Positions 1 to 8,811 of a stretch of DNA of 64,000 bases are shown here, piece after piece (positions within the stretch are counted from its first letter, which is position 1; each line of letters begins with the position of its first letter). Under the pieces are notes generated by a model that did not search any database, was not told the DNA's origin, and saw only the letters and a list, made by a program, of their open reading frames with translations. Source of the DNA: Rhodobacterales bacterium HKCCE3408 (lineage in GTDB: Bacteria; Pseudomonadota; Alphaproteobacteria; Rhodobacterales; Rhodobacteraceae); assembly GCA_015689705.1 (NCBI GenBank), contig WVSN01000009.1, positions 107,034-171,033 on the forward strand. Direction: 5' to 3'. Position numbers and translations under genes: made by a program.

Positions 1-161
1 GGCCTCCGAACGGCTCAAGATGACATCACATCTTTGATCATGCGCCGTCCGCAAAGCCAGCCTGGAGCCGGGGACTGGCCTCCGAAGGCGTACCGAAGGT
101 CGGGTTTGCCTCTGGAAAAGATTGATTTATTCAGGATGAGGCAACCGGGGACTGACAACCT
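1..161. other. Left-edge region, no gene assigned
   Basis: Frame 1 is open from the window edge to a TGA at 163-165, which overlaps the TTG start of the permease at 162. This could be the tail of an upstream gene, but the translation matches no family I recognise and lacks the look of an ABC ATPase or binding-protein C-terminus. The heptamer CCGAAGG occurs twice, 11 bases apart (82-88 and 93-99), with a CCGAACG at 6-12. Purpose unknown. Confidence 0.3.
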
Positions 162-1057
<896 letters not shown>

Positions 1058-1061
<4 letters not shown>

Positions 1062-1846
1062 CGCGACTTCTCAAGGTCGCGGGCTTCCTCGCGCTCGCCC
1101 TCTTCATCCTCCTGCCGCTGTCGCAGGCGGTGACGCTGAGCTTCGTGTCGACGGTGACCCGGGAGGACGTTCCGCTCGGCAGCTTCACCTGGCTCAACTA
1201 CGCCAACGTCTTCCGGACCGAGCGGCTGGCCGCGTCGCTGATCAATTCGACGATCTACGTCACGCTCAACGTCGCGCTCTGTATCGCCGTGGCGCTGCCA
1301 GCGGCCTACGCTTTTTCGCGTTTTCGGTTCCGCGGCGCGCACGCGGTCTTCTTCGCGCTGCTGGCGTTCCGGGTGACGCCGACGGTCGTCCTGTCACTGC
1401 CGGTGTTCCTCGTCTTCGCCCGGGTCGACCTGCTGAACACGCCGGTCGGGGTGGCGCTCGCGCACGCCGTATTCAATGTGCCGATCGCGATCTGGATCCT
1501 CGAGAGCTTCATCTCCGCCGTTCCACGCGCCTATGACGAGACGGCGTTCATGGACGGGCATTCGACCGGCAGCTTCATCCTGCGCAGGCTGGTGCCGGCC
1601 ATCGCGCCCGGCATCGGGACGGCGGCGTTCTTCTGCTTCATGTTCTCCTGGGTCGAGGTCGTGCTGGCTCGGACCCTGACAATCACCGACGGCAAGCCGA
1701 TCACCACGGCGATCCAGAGCCTCTTCGGCTTCTCGACCGATATCGGCCTCGTCATGGCGATGACGACGCTGTCGCTGATCCCGGGGCTCGCGATGATCTG
1801 GCTCGTCCGGAACCACATCTCGCGCGGGTTCACCATAAGAGTCTGA
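1058..1846 (+). CDS. Carbohydrate-type ABC transporter permease (GlpQ/UgpE-like)
   Basis: Second transmembrane subunit of the importer, pairing with the permease directly upstream (4-base ATGA overlap). The 262-residue product has an N-terminal membrane helix (FLALALFILLPLSQAV), about six helices in all, and an EAA-type loop seen as DETAFMDGHSTGSFILRRLV, which is degenerate compared with the first permease. Length and layout fit the UgpE/MalG class. It is the last gene of the operon here. The following 269 bases up to the convergent flavin-oxidoreductase gene hold no convincing gene, so no binding protein follows as it does in some glp-type operons. Substrate unknown. Confidence 0.85.
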
Positions 1847-2115
1847 CGACAAGAGCTGACTCACGCGCGGAGGGAAGGGTTACGCCGATCAGCAGTGCGA
1901 GCCCGAGCATCTGCTGCCTTGTTAGCATTGACGGCTACGGCAGCTCGTTATGCCTTTTTTCGTGTTGGATGGTTCGACGGTTTGCCGTCTGATGCCGCTG
2001 TCTGCGCGATCCTTCACGGACAAGTATGCCAGACGGCGCTCTTGCGACCGCATTCAGGCTTTTGCAGCGCAGAATGCTTCATTCGCTTGAACGGCAGGTT
2101 TGGCGCGTCTGCCGA

Positions 2116-3135
2116 CTAGGCGGACATCTCTTGTGCCCGCAGCTCGGAGAGAATTCCCGCAGCGATCTCGAAGGACCTCACTCTCGCGGCATGGTCGTGG
2201 ATCATGCCGGTGAGGATGAGCTCGTCGGGCTTGTAGGTGGTCAACAGGGTCCGAAGCTGCTGCCGGACCGTGGAAGGCGATCCGACAGCCGAACACGACA
2301 GGGCCGCGCCGACCTGGGCCGACAGCTCGCTGCTGATTTCGGTGTCGATATCGTGGGTAGGGTAGGGCAGTCTGCCCGCCTTGCCGCTGCGCAGGCGCGC
2401 GAAGGCCAGGACCTGCGAACTCCTCAGGTAAGCGGCCTCTTCGCCGTTTTCGGCAGCGCAGACGCCTGCGGCCATCATGAAGTAGGGCTTTGCCAGGTAT
2501 TTCGACGGCCGGAACGTTTCGCGATAGGTCGCGATGGCGCTCTCCAGCATCGCCGGAGCGAAATGGGACGCGAACGCGTATGGCAGTCCGAGGTACGCCG
2601 CAAGCTGCGCTCCGTAGAGGCTCGACCCGAGGATCCAGACCGGGACGTGCGTACTCGTGCCGGGTATGGCCCGGACTCTCGTCTCTTCGTTGGCATCATC
2701 GAGAAACCCGAGCAGGTCGACGACATCCTGGGGGAAATTGTCCTCTTGCGCCATGTGCCTCCGCAGGGCGCGAGCCGTCGCCATGTCCGTTCCCGGCGCG
2801 CGACCGAGGCCCAGGTCTATGCGGCCCGGATAGAGCGTTTCGAGCGTTCCAAACTGCTCCGCGATCACCAGTGGAGAGTGGTTGGGAAGCATGATGCCTC
2901 CCGCGCCGACCCGGATGGATTTGGTGGCACCGGCGACGTGGCCGATGACGACCGCCGTGGCCGCGCTGGCGATCCCGGGCATGTTGTGGTGTTCCGCCAG
3001 CCAGTATCGGTGGTAGCCGAGGCGCTCCGCAGCACGCGCGAGATCCACCGTATTCGCCAGGGCATCGGCCGCGGTCTGGCCCTCGGCGATGGGCGCGAGG
3101 TCCAGGAGCGAGAAGTGGTGTAACGATCGTTCCAT
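2116..3135 (-). CDS. LLM-class flavin-dependent oxidoreductase (YhbW-like)
   Basis: A bacterial-luciferase-like monooxygenase-family protein of 339 residues, the usual length for the single-component subgroup related to E. coli YhbW. Diagnostic stretches are [17 protein letters not shown] near residue 44, [19 protein letters not shown] and the following [15 protein letters not shown], which form the TIM-barrel flavin pocket in this family. It probably uses reduced FMN and oxygen on a small organic substrate that cannot be predicted. The gene stands alone, convergent with the ABC permeases and divergent from tRNA-Gly. The start ATG at 3135 has only a weak ribosome binding site. Confidence 0.88.
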   Translation of the reverse strand: MERSLHHFSLLDLAPIAEGQTAADALANTVDLARAAERLGYHRYWLAEHHNMPGIASAATAVVIGHVAGATKSIRVGAGGIMLPNHSPLVIAEQFGTLETLYPGRIDLGLGRAPGTDMATARALRRHMAQEDNFPQDVVDLLGFLDDANEETRVRAIPGTSTHVPVWILGSSLYGAQLAAYLGLPYAFASHFAPAMLESAIATYRETFRPSKYLAKPYFMMAAGVCAAENGEEAAYLRSSQVLAFARLRSGKAGRLPYPTHDIDTEISSELSAQVGAALSCSAVGSPSTVRQQLRTLLTTYKPDELILTGMIHDHAARVRSFEIAAGILSELRAQEMSA

Positions 3136-3292
3136 TGCACCAAGCTAGTCATCGCGTCTTCCGCGGCCAAGTGGCGAAGCGGAGCTGAGGTTTCACCCGT
3201 GGTTTAGGGTGCTGAGAAGAGCGGGGCGACGCGTGTCAAACAAGGTCTTGCTTGACCCTGAAACACCCATCACATAACCACCATCGTATCGG

Positions 3293-3366
3293 GCGGGTAT
3301 GGTGAAATGGTATCACACGAGCCTTCCAAGCTCTTGGTGCGGGTTCGATTCCCGCTACCCGCTCCA
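3293..3366 (+). tRNA. tRNA-Gly (anticodon TCC)
   Basis: The acceptor strand GCGGGTA (3293-3299) pairs with TACCCGC near the 3' end. The anticodon loop is CTTCCAA (anticodon TCC), the T arm is GCGGG-TTCGATT-CCCGC, and CCA is encoded at 3364-3366. The length is 74 bases. The outermost anticodon-stem pair appears mismatched; everything else folds. The antisense frame gives a spurious ORF that should be ignored. A 3' fragment of a similar tRNA lies about 95 bases downstream. Confidence 0.95.
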
Positions 3367-3460
3367 GATAACTCTCTCCAAAAAAATCGCCGGCAAACGA
3401 AATGGCATGTTTTCGGTAGGTATCTGATTTCATTTCAAAATAATGAATTCTAACTGAAAC

Positions 3461-3504
3461 CTTCCAGTCGGGTTGCGTCGGTTCGATTCCCGCCGCCCGC
3501 TCCA
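3461..3504 (+). pseudogene. Truncated tRNA-Gly 3' fragment (possible att scar)
   Basis: These 44 bases align without gaps to the 3' half of the intact tRNA-Gly just upstream, from the anticodon loop (CTTCCAG) through the T loop (TTCGATT) to the acceptor end and encoded CCA. About 33 of 44 positions match by hand count. Nothing upstream of 3461 can form the anticodon stem, D arm or 5' acceptor strand, and the T stem has a C:C mismatch, so this is not a functional tRNA. Breakage exactly at the anticodon loop is a known hallmark of tyrosine-recombinase integration sites. The 94 bases between intact gene and fragment are only about 35% G+C. Confidence 0.7.
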
Positions 3505-3611
3505 ATCGCCCGCCCCTTTCCCATCTGCGACGTCAGGCGTCAGCCCTGGGTGCTTGCCTGCCCGTCCGGCGCCGCCTAAACCCGAAACTCGGAAACGGAG
3601 GGAGCGAACGG

Positions 3612-5426
3612 ATGGCGGCCAGCGACAGGGCCAGCGCGCCAGCCCCGCAGGGAGCGACGGAAGACCGGGCGGCGTCGCGCCGGATCGGATCGCTGCGCGC
3701 GCTCCTCCCGTTCATGGCTCCCTATCGCGGTATCCTCGGCGCAGCGCTGGCGGCGCTGGTGCTGACGGCGCTCGTGTCGCTGACCCTGCCAATCGCGGTC
3801 CGGCGTGTCGTCGACGGGTTCGAAACCGAGACGACCGCGCTTCTCGACAAGTATTTCCTCGCTGCGCTCGGCATCGCCGGACTTCTCGCGCTTGGCACCG
3901 GGCTCCGCTACTACCTCGTCACCCGTCTGGGCGAGCGCGTGATCGCGGATATCCGCATGGCGGTCTTCAACCGCATGATCGGGATGAGCCCGGCGTTCTA
4001 CGAGCGCGTGATGACGGGCGAGGTACTGAGCCGGATCACCACTGACACGACGCTTTTGCTGTCAGTGATTTCATCTTCTGTCTCGGTCGCGCTGCGGAAC
4101 CTTCTGATCCTTCTGGGCGGGCTCGTCCTGATGATGGTCAGCTCGCCGAAGCTGACCGGCCTCGTCCTGCTCGTCGTGCCTGCGATCATCGTTCCGATCG
4201 TGCTTCTGGGCCGGCGGCTCCGGACGCTCAGCCGGGAAAACCAGGACTGGATCGCCGAAAGCTCTGGCAACGCATCCGAGGCCCTGCTGGCAGTGCAGAC
4301 CGTGCAGGCCTTCACGCATGAGCGCCCGTCGGCCGCGGCGTTCGACCGCGTGACGGAGCGGAGCTTCGACAGCGCCCGGCGCCGGATCGCGACCCGCGCG
4401 GTCATGACCGTGATCGTCATTGCGCTGGTCTTCGCGGGGGTCGTCGGCGTCCTCTGGGTGGGTGCGCGCGATGTGCGGGCCGAGGCGATGTCGGTGGGTG
4501 AGCTGATCCAGTTCCTGATCTACGCGATCATGGTCGCGGGTTCCGTCGGCGCGCTGAGCGAGATCTGGGGCGAATTGCAGCGCGCGGCCGGCGCGACGGA
4601 GCGTCTCGTCGATCTGCTTGAGACCGACGACAGCGTTGCCGACCCCGAGGCCGGCGCGACGCTGCCCGAGGGCGGGCGCGGCCCCATCGTCTTCGAGGAC
4701 GTTCGCTTCCACTACCCGACGCGGCCCGAAACGGCCGCGCTCGACGGTATCGACCTGACTGTCCGGCCGGGGGAGACCGTGGCGCTTGTCGGTCCCTCGG
4801 GTGCCGGCAAGACGACCGTCTTCCAGCTACTCCTGCGGTTCTATGACCCCGAGTCCGGGCGCATCACGCTCGACGGTGTCGACCTGCGCGACATGCGGCG
4901 CGAGACCTTCCGTGCAGCCATCGCGCTCGTCCCGCAGGACCCGGTCATTTTCGCCGCCACGGCGCGCGAGAACATTCGCTTCGGCCGCCCCGGCGCCAGC
5001 GATGCCGAGGTCGAGGCGGCCGCGCGCGCCGCGGCGGCGCATGACTTTCTCGTCGACCTTCCGCAGGGCTACGACACCTTCGTGGGCGAACGCGGGCTGA
5101 TGCTGTCGGGCGGTCAAAAACAGCGCGTCGCCATTGCCCGCGCGATTCTGCGCGACGCGCCGATCCTGCTTCTGGATGAGGCGACCAGCGCGCTCGATGC
5201 CGAAAGCGAGCGCGCGGTGCAGCAGGCGGTCCGCGAGCTGTCGCAGGATCGCACGACGCTGATCGTGGCGCATCGGCTTGCCACGGTGAAGCAGGCCGAC
5301 CGGATTCTTGTCTTCGACCGGGGCCGGATCGTCGCGGAAGGCACCCATGACAGCCTTGTTGCCGAAGGCGGACTGTATGCCCGGCTGGCGCGGCTGCAAT
5401 TCACCGAAGGGCTCGCCGCCGAGTGA
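3612..5426 (+). CDS. ABC transporter, fused transmembrane and ATPase domains (ABCB/MsbA type)
   Basis: A 604-residue half-transporter, the standard length for homodimeric exporters of the MsbA/ATM-like type. The N-terminal half has six predicted helices starting at FMAPYRGILGAALAALVL. The C-terminal ATPase shows Walker A (LVGPSGAGKTT), the signature LSGGQKQRVAIARAIL, Walker B (ILLLDEATSALD) and a switch His (IVAHRL). The sequence CGGAGGGAGCG lies just ahead of the ATG and fits a ribosome binding site. It starts about 100 bases after the tRNA fragment and is followed by a short unknown gene. Exported substrate unknown; lipid or lipid-linked glycan is typical for the family. Confidence 0.92.
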   Translation: MAASDRASAPAPQGATEDRAASRRIGSLRALLPFMAPYRGILGAALAALVLTALVSLTLPIAVRRVVDGFETETTALLDKYFLAALGIAGLLALGTGLRYYLVTRLGERVIADIRMAVFNRMIGMSPAFYERVMTGEVLSRITTDTTLLLSVISSSVSVALRNLLILLGGLVLMMVSSPKLTGLVLLVVPAIIVPIVLLGRRLRTLSRENQDWIAESSGNASEALLAVQTVQAFTHERPSAAAFDRVTERSFDSARRRIATRAVMTVIVIALVFAGVVGVLWVGARDVRAEAMSVGELIQFLIYAIMVAGSVGALSEIWGELQRAAGATERLVDLLETDDSVADPEAGATLPEGGRGPIVFEDVRFHYPTRPETAALDGIDLTVRPGETVALVGPSGAGKTTVFQLLLRFYDPESGRITLDGVDLRDMRRETFRAAIALVPQDPVIFAATARENIRFGRPGASDAEVEAAARAAAAHDFLVDLPQGYDTFVGERGLMLSGGQKQRVAIARAILRDAPILLLDEATSALDAESERAVQQAVRELSQDRTTLIVAHRLATVKQADRILVFDRGRIVAEGTHDSLVAEGGLYARLARLQFTEGLAAE

Positions 5427-5539
5427 CGATCCGTCAACAAAGCGTTGCGGGATTATCAGGAATTGTCGAAAAGACTGCCCCATTTTCGCCCCAATTCGTT
5501 CGTAGCTTAGGGCTTGTAACGATTTACTGGAGCGTAACG

Positions 5540-5782
5540 ATGACCGAAGTTTACTTCGCACCCAAGGGGCAGATTCTAGCCGAGAACGCCCGCAGTCTCC
5601 GTACACTCCGTGCCTTCCGCCGCGCCCGTGTCGCGCGGATCGAGCATGTCGAGCCGGAAGCGACCGACAACATCTTCGCGCCTCTGGGCACCCGGATGAA
5701 GGGCCTGTTCGAAGTCGAGCCGGAGAACATCTTCGTCGATGCCGCTGCCCTGGTCCTAACGCCGGCACAGCGCGCCGCCTGA
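5540..5782 (+). CDS. Conserved-looking hypothetical protein, 80 residues
   Basis: I do not recognise the family. The ATG at 5540 is preferred over an in-frame ATG at 5423 because GGAG lies at 5529-5532 at proper spacing and the upstream part overlaps the ABC gene stop. The product begins MTEVYFAPKGQILAENARSL, is basic in the middle (RTLRAFRRARVAR), then acidic, with no signal peptide or membrane helix. A strong intrinsic terminator follows 25 bases after the stop, which supports its being a real, short transcription unit. Confidence 0.65.
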   Translation: MTEVYFAPKGQILAENARSLRTLRAFRRARVARIEHVEPEATDNIFAPLGTRMKGLFEVEPENIFVDAAALVLTPAQRAA

Positions 5783-5806
5783 TCCAGGCCGGACGAGATC
5801 TAACCG

Positions 5807-5831
5807 ACGCCCCGCCTGCGCGGGGCGTTTT
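5807..5831 (+). terminator. Intrinsic terminator
   Basis: Perfect 9-bp stem ACGCCCCGC / GCGGGGCGT with a CTGC loop, followed by TTTT. It ends the 80-residue hypothetical gene and probably the upstream ABC exporter transcript. Confidence 0.9.
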
Positions 5832-6018
5832 CGTTTGTCCCCGCGCGGGCGAATTTCCATTGGCGCCAGTCCCTTGGCGGCCGGCACTGCAGTGAAACGC
5901 CGCCAGCGTCTGCCGGTATACAATGGAACACATTGATTTCGCGACATTTTTTCTTGCTGCTGTCGCTTTCGTTCTGTAAACGGTCGCTCATCGGTTCCGA
6001 GCGATGAGGGAGCAGCAC

Positions 6019-6207
6019 GTGCCGCGCTACAACACGCATTTCCATCTGAGCATCGAGGACATGGACCTGATCGAGACCGCGCTCCGGCAGGCCTCGACCG
6101 AGGCACAGGGCGCCGTCGATCCGCGCGCGGCGCATGATCTTCTTGGCCGCCTCCACAATCAGAAGATTTTCTACCGGCCCGAGGACGGCGTCTACATCTC
6201 GGGCTGA
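6019..6207 (+). CDS. Small hypothetical protein, 62 residues
   Basis: The product MPRYNTHFHLSIEDMDLIET... has no membrane segment and contains a short helical stretch (IETALRQASTEAQ). Similar short proteins starting with RYNTHFHL are, from memory, common in Rhodobacterales and have no known function. A GTG at 6019 is chosen because GAGGGAG lies 7 bases upstream; an in-frame ATG at 6004 would add five residues but has no clear ribosome binding site. It stands alone between a terminator and the acyl-CoA synthetase gene. Confidence 0.65.
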   Translation: MPRYNTHFHLSIEDMDLIETALRQASTEAQGAVDPRAAHDLLGRLHNQKIFYRPEDGVYISG

Positions 6208-6330
6208 TCCCGCCGGATCGCACCGCCTCTCGTATCGCTGCGTCACGCTTGCGCCACTGGCGTCGAAACCCCATTCTCCCGGGCAATCCGGACGGGAGAC
6301 CGGGGTAATGCCAGCGAGAGGGAGGAGCCG

Positions 6331-8238
6331 ATGGCGAGATTCGCCAATCTCGAAGACATAAAGGCCATCGAGGCGGAAAATCCCTGGCCCGAGTGTCAGC
6401 CGGCGGTCACTGTCTACGGACTGCTCTCGGACACGCGGGACAAGTTTCCCCGGCACAACGCGGTCTCCTACCAGCTGTTCTCGGGCCCGACCGACCCGGC
6501 CGAGACCCTGACCTGGTCCGAGCTCCATGCCCGCGTCACGCGGGCGGCGAACCTGTTCCGGTCGCTTGGCGTCGGCCCACAGGACACCGTCGCCTATGTC
6601 CTGCCGAATGCGAACGAAACTGTCGTCACGCTTCTGGGCGGAATGGTGGCCGGCATCGCCGCGCCGGTGAACCCGCTTCTGGAGCCCGAGCAGATCGCCG
6701 GCATCCTGCGCGAAACCCGCGCAAAGGTCGTCGTGACCCTGCGCGCCTTCCCAAAGACCGAGGTGGCGCAGAAGGTGGCCGCGGCGGTCAAGCTCGCACC
6801 CAATGTCGAGACAGTGCTCGAGGTCGATCTGCATCGCTACCTGACCGGCGTGAAGAAGCTGATCGTGCCGTTGATCCGGCCCAAGAACCCGGTCAGCCAC
6901 CATGCGAAGGTACTGGATTTCAACGCGGAACTGGCAAGGCAGCCGGCCGACCGTCTGACCTTCGAGGACGTCCAGCAGGACCGCGTCGCCGCCTATTTTC
7001 ACACCGGCGGCACGACCGGCATGCCCAAGGTCGCGCAGCACAAGTATTCCGGCATGATCTACAACGGCTGGATCGGGCACACGCTGCTGTTCTCCGAGAA
7101 CGACAACGTGATGTGTCCGCTGCCGCTGTTCCATGTCTTCGCCTGCCACGTGATCCTGATGGCGATGGTCGCCTCGGGCGGGCATGTCGTGTTCCCGACG
7201 CCGCAGGGCTACCGGGGCGAGGGCGTGTTCGACAATTTCTGGAAACTGGTCGATCGCTGGAAAATCACCTTCATCATCACGGTTCCGACCGCGATCTCGG
7301 CGATGATGCAGCGCCCGGTGAATGCCGATATCTCGACGGTCAAGACCGCCTTCTCGGGCTCCTCGCCGCTTCCGGTCGAGCTGTTCCGGCGGTTCGAGAA
7401 GGCCACCGGTGTGACGCTGGTCGAGGGCTACGGTCTGACCGAGGCGACCTGCCTCGTCTCCTGCAACCCGGTGCAGGGCGAGAAGAAGATCGGGTCGGTC
7501 GGCGTGCCGTTTCCGCACACGCAGGTCCGGATCCTGCGCAAGCGCGACGGCAGTTTCGAGGAATGCGGCGTCGATGAGGTCGGCGAGATCTGCATCGACA
7601 ATCCCGGTGTCTTCGAAGGCTCGACCTATACCGAGAGCGACAAGAATATCGACCTGTTCCATGACGACATCTTCCTGCGCACTGGTGACCTCGGGCGGAT
7701 CGACGCGGACGGGTATCTCTGGATCACGGGCCGGGCGAAGGATCTCATCATCCGCGGCGGGCACAATATCGATCCGGCCGAGATCGAGGAGGCCCTGGCC
7801 GGCCACGACGCCGTGGCCTTCGCCGGCGCGATCGGCCAGCCCGACGCCTTCGCCGGCGAACTGCCCTGCGTCTATGTCGAGCTTGTCGACGGCGCGACCG
7901 TGACCGAAGCGGAGCTCATGGACTACTGCCGGACGCATATCCACGAGCGCGCGGCGATCCCGAAATACCTCGAAATCCTCGACGAGCTGCCGAAGACGGC
8001 GGTTGGAAAGGTATTCAAGCCCGACCTGAGAAAGCGCGCGATCACAAGGGTTTACGATGCGGCGTTGAAGGAAGCCGGGCTGGCGGTACGGGTGGCGGAG
8101 GTCCGCGAGGACAAGAAGCTCGGCCTGGTCGCGCATCTGATCCGCACGGGTGAGGTCGACGAGGCCGCGGTCGCACGCGTCCTGGGCGAGTTCACGCGCC
8201 CCTGGACCTGGGCAGAGCGGGAAGCCGTCGCCGCCTGA
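6331..8238 (+). CDS. Acyl-CoA synthetase (AMP-forming, ANL superfamily)
   Basis: Activates a carboxylic acid to its CoA thioester through an acyl-AMP intermediate. The 635-residue protein has all core motifs: P-loop HTGGTTGMPK (residues 224-233), YGLTEAT (about 367), TGDLGRIDADGYLWITGRAKD (from about 451) and the catalytic Lys of KTAVGKVFKPDL (K560). It carries about 60 residues after that Lys, a little longer than many family members. A strong GGGAGGAG precedes the ATG. It forms its own transcription unit with a GC-rich hairpin after the stop. The acid substrate, fatty or short-chain, cannot be read from sequence. Confidence 0.93.
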   Translation: MARFANLEDIKAIEAENPWPECQPAVTVYGLLSDTRDKFPRHNAVSYQLFSGPTDPAETLTWSELHARVTRAANLFRSLGVGPQDTVAYVLPNANETVVTLLGGMVAGIAAPVNPLLEPEQIAGILRETRAKVVVTLRAFPKTEVAQKVAAAVKLAPNVETVLEVDLHRYLTGVKKLIVPLIRPKNPVSHHAKVLDFNAELARQPADRLTFEDVQQDRVAAYFHTGGTTGMPKVAQHKYSGMIYNGWIGHTLLFSENDNVMCPLPLFHVFACHVILMAMVASGGHVVFPTPQGYRGEGVFDNFWKLVDRWKITFIITVPTAISAMMQRPVNADISTVKTAFSGSSPLPVELFRRFEKATGVTLVEGYGLTEATCLVSCNPVQGEKKIGSVGVPFPHTQVRILRKRDGSFEECGVDEVGEICIDNPGVFEGSTYTESDKNIDLFHDDIFLRTGDLGRIDADGYLWITGRAKDLIIRGGHNIDPAEIEEALAGHDAVAFAGAIGQPDAFAGELPCVYVELVDGATVTEAELMDYCRTHIHERAAIPKYLEILDELPKTAVGKVFKPDLRKRAITRVYDAALKEAGLAVRVAEVREDKKLGLVAHLIRTGEVDEAAVARVLGEFTRPWTWAEREAVAA

Positions 8239-8263
8239 CGCGAATTCGGACGCGACCCCATCG

Positions 8264-8290
8264 CGGCCCCGCGCCAGCGTCGCGGGGCCG
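8264..8290 (+). terminator. GC-rich hairpin after acyl-CoA synthetase
   Basis: Perfect 10-bp stem CGGCCCCGCG / CGCGGGGCCG with a 7-base loop, 26 bases after the stop codon. There is no T tract, so it may be a Rho-assisted or RNA-stabilising hairpin rather than a classical terminator. Confidence 0.5.
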
Positions 8291-8373
8291 TCCTGCGACC
8301 GGCCCTGCGACCCCGGGCCGCGCCGTCCAGGCATGTCGGGCGGACTATCCTTCCGGAGAAGGAGCCTCAGCCC

Positions 8374-8811
8374 ATGCCCCGCGTCTTCTCCCGCGATATC
8401 CCGCCGGCTCTCGATGGCCTCGGCCCGGTTGCCGTTATGGATGCGACCTGCGCCATCTGCAGCTTCGGGGCCCGGATGATCCACCGGCTCGACCGGACCG
8501 GTGCAGTCCGCATCCTGCCGGTCCAGACCGATCTTGGGGCCGAAGTCCTGCGCTTCTACGGCCTGACCCCTTACGATCCGGAGACGTGGCTGTTCATCGA
8601 CGGCGCAGTCTGGCGCGATTTCGATGCCATGATCGTCGCGGGCGCGAAGATGGGCGGGCTTGGCTACCTTCTCACGCCCCTGCGCCTGTTGCCCGCCTTC
8701 ATACGCGACTGGCTCTACCGCCGCCTCGCGCGGAACCGCTACGCGCTGTTCGGGCGGGCCGATCTCTGCGCCATCCCCGATCCGGGGCTCCGGGCGCGGC
8801 TTCTGCCGTGA
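8374..8811 (+). CDS. DCC-family thiol-disulfide oxidoreductase (DUF393)
   Basis: A 145-residue member of the DCC family, small thioredoxin-like proteins of poorly known function named for a conserved Asp-Cys-Cys. Here the motif is DATCAIC near residues 25-31, so both cysteines of CxxC are kept while the usual DGVCNLC context is altered. The C-terminal region has amphipathic helices rich in Arg/Leu (FIRDWLYRRLARNRYALF), typical of the family. The stop overlaps the start of the next gene by 4 bases (GTGA), so the pair is translationally coupled. A redox role for the pair is inference. Confidence 0.8.
   Translation: MPRVFSRDIPPALDGLGPVAVMDATCAICSFGARMIHRLDRTGAVRILPVQTDLGAEVLRFYGLTPYDPETWLFIDGAVWRDFDAMIVAGAKMGGLGYLLTPLRLLPAFIRDWLYRRLARNRYALFGRADLCAIPDPGLRARLLP

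Noticed and set aside
1895..2119. Small plus-strand ORF of 74 codons between the permease and the flavin oxidoreductase
   Set aside because: No ribosome binding site, mixed codon use and no recognisable family; it also overlaps the end of the opposite gene.
3236..3505. Minus-strand ORF of 89 codons across the tRNA-Gly and its fragment
   Set aside because: It is the reverse complement of the tRNA sequences; the VAGIEPAPRAWKA-type peptide is a well-known false gene from tRNA-Gly.
5800..8484. Minus-strand open frame of 894 codons
   Set aside because: Antisense to the acyl-CoA synthetase gene, whose motifs are complete; the antisense translation is compositionally odd and matches nothing.
8586..8807. 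N-terminal extension of the saccharopine-dehydrogenase-like gene through the DCC gene
   Set aside because: The Rossmann motif starts right after GTG 8808, and the extension is a frame-shifted reading of the DCC coding sequence.
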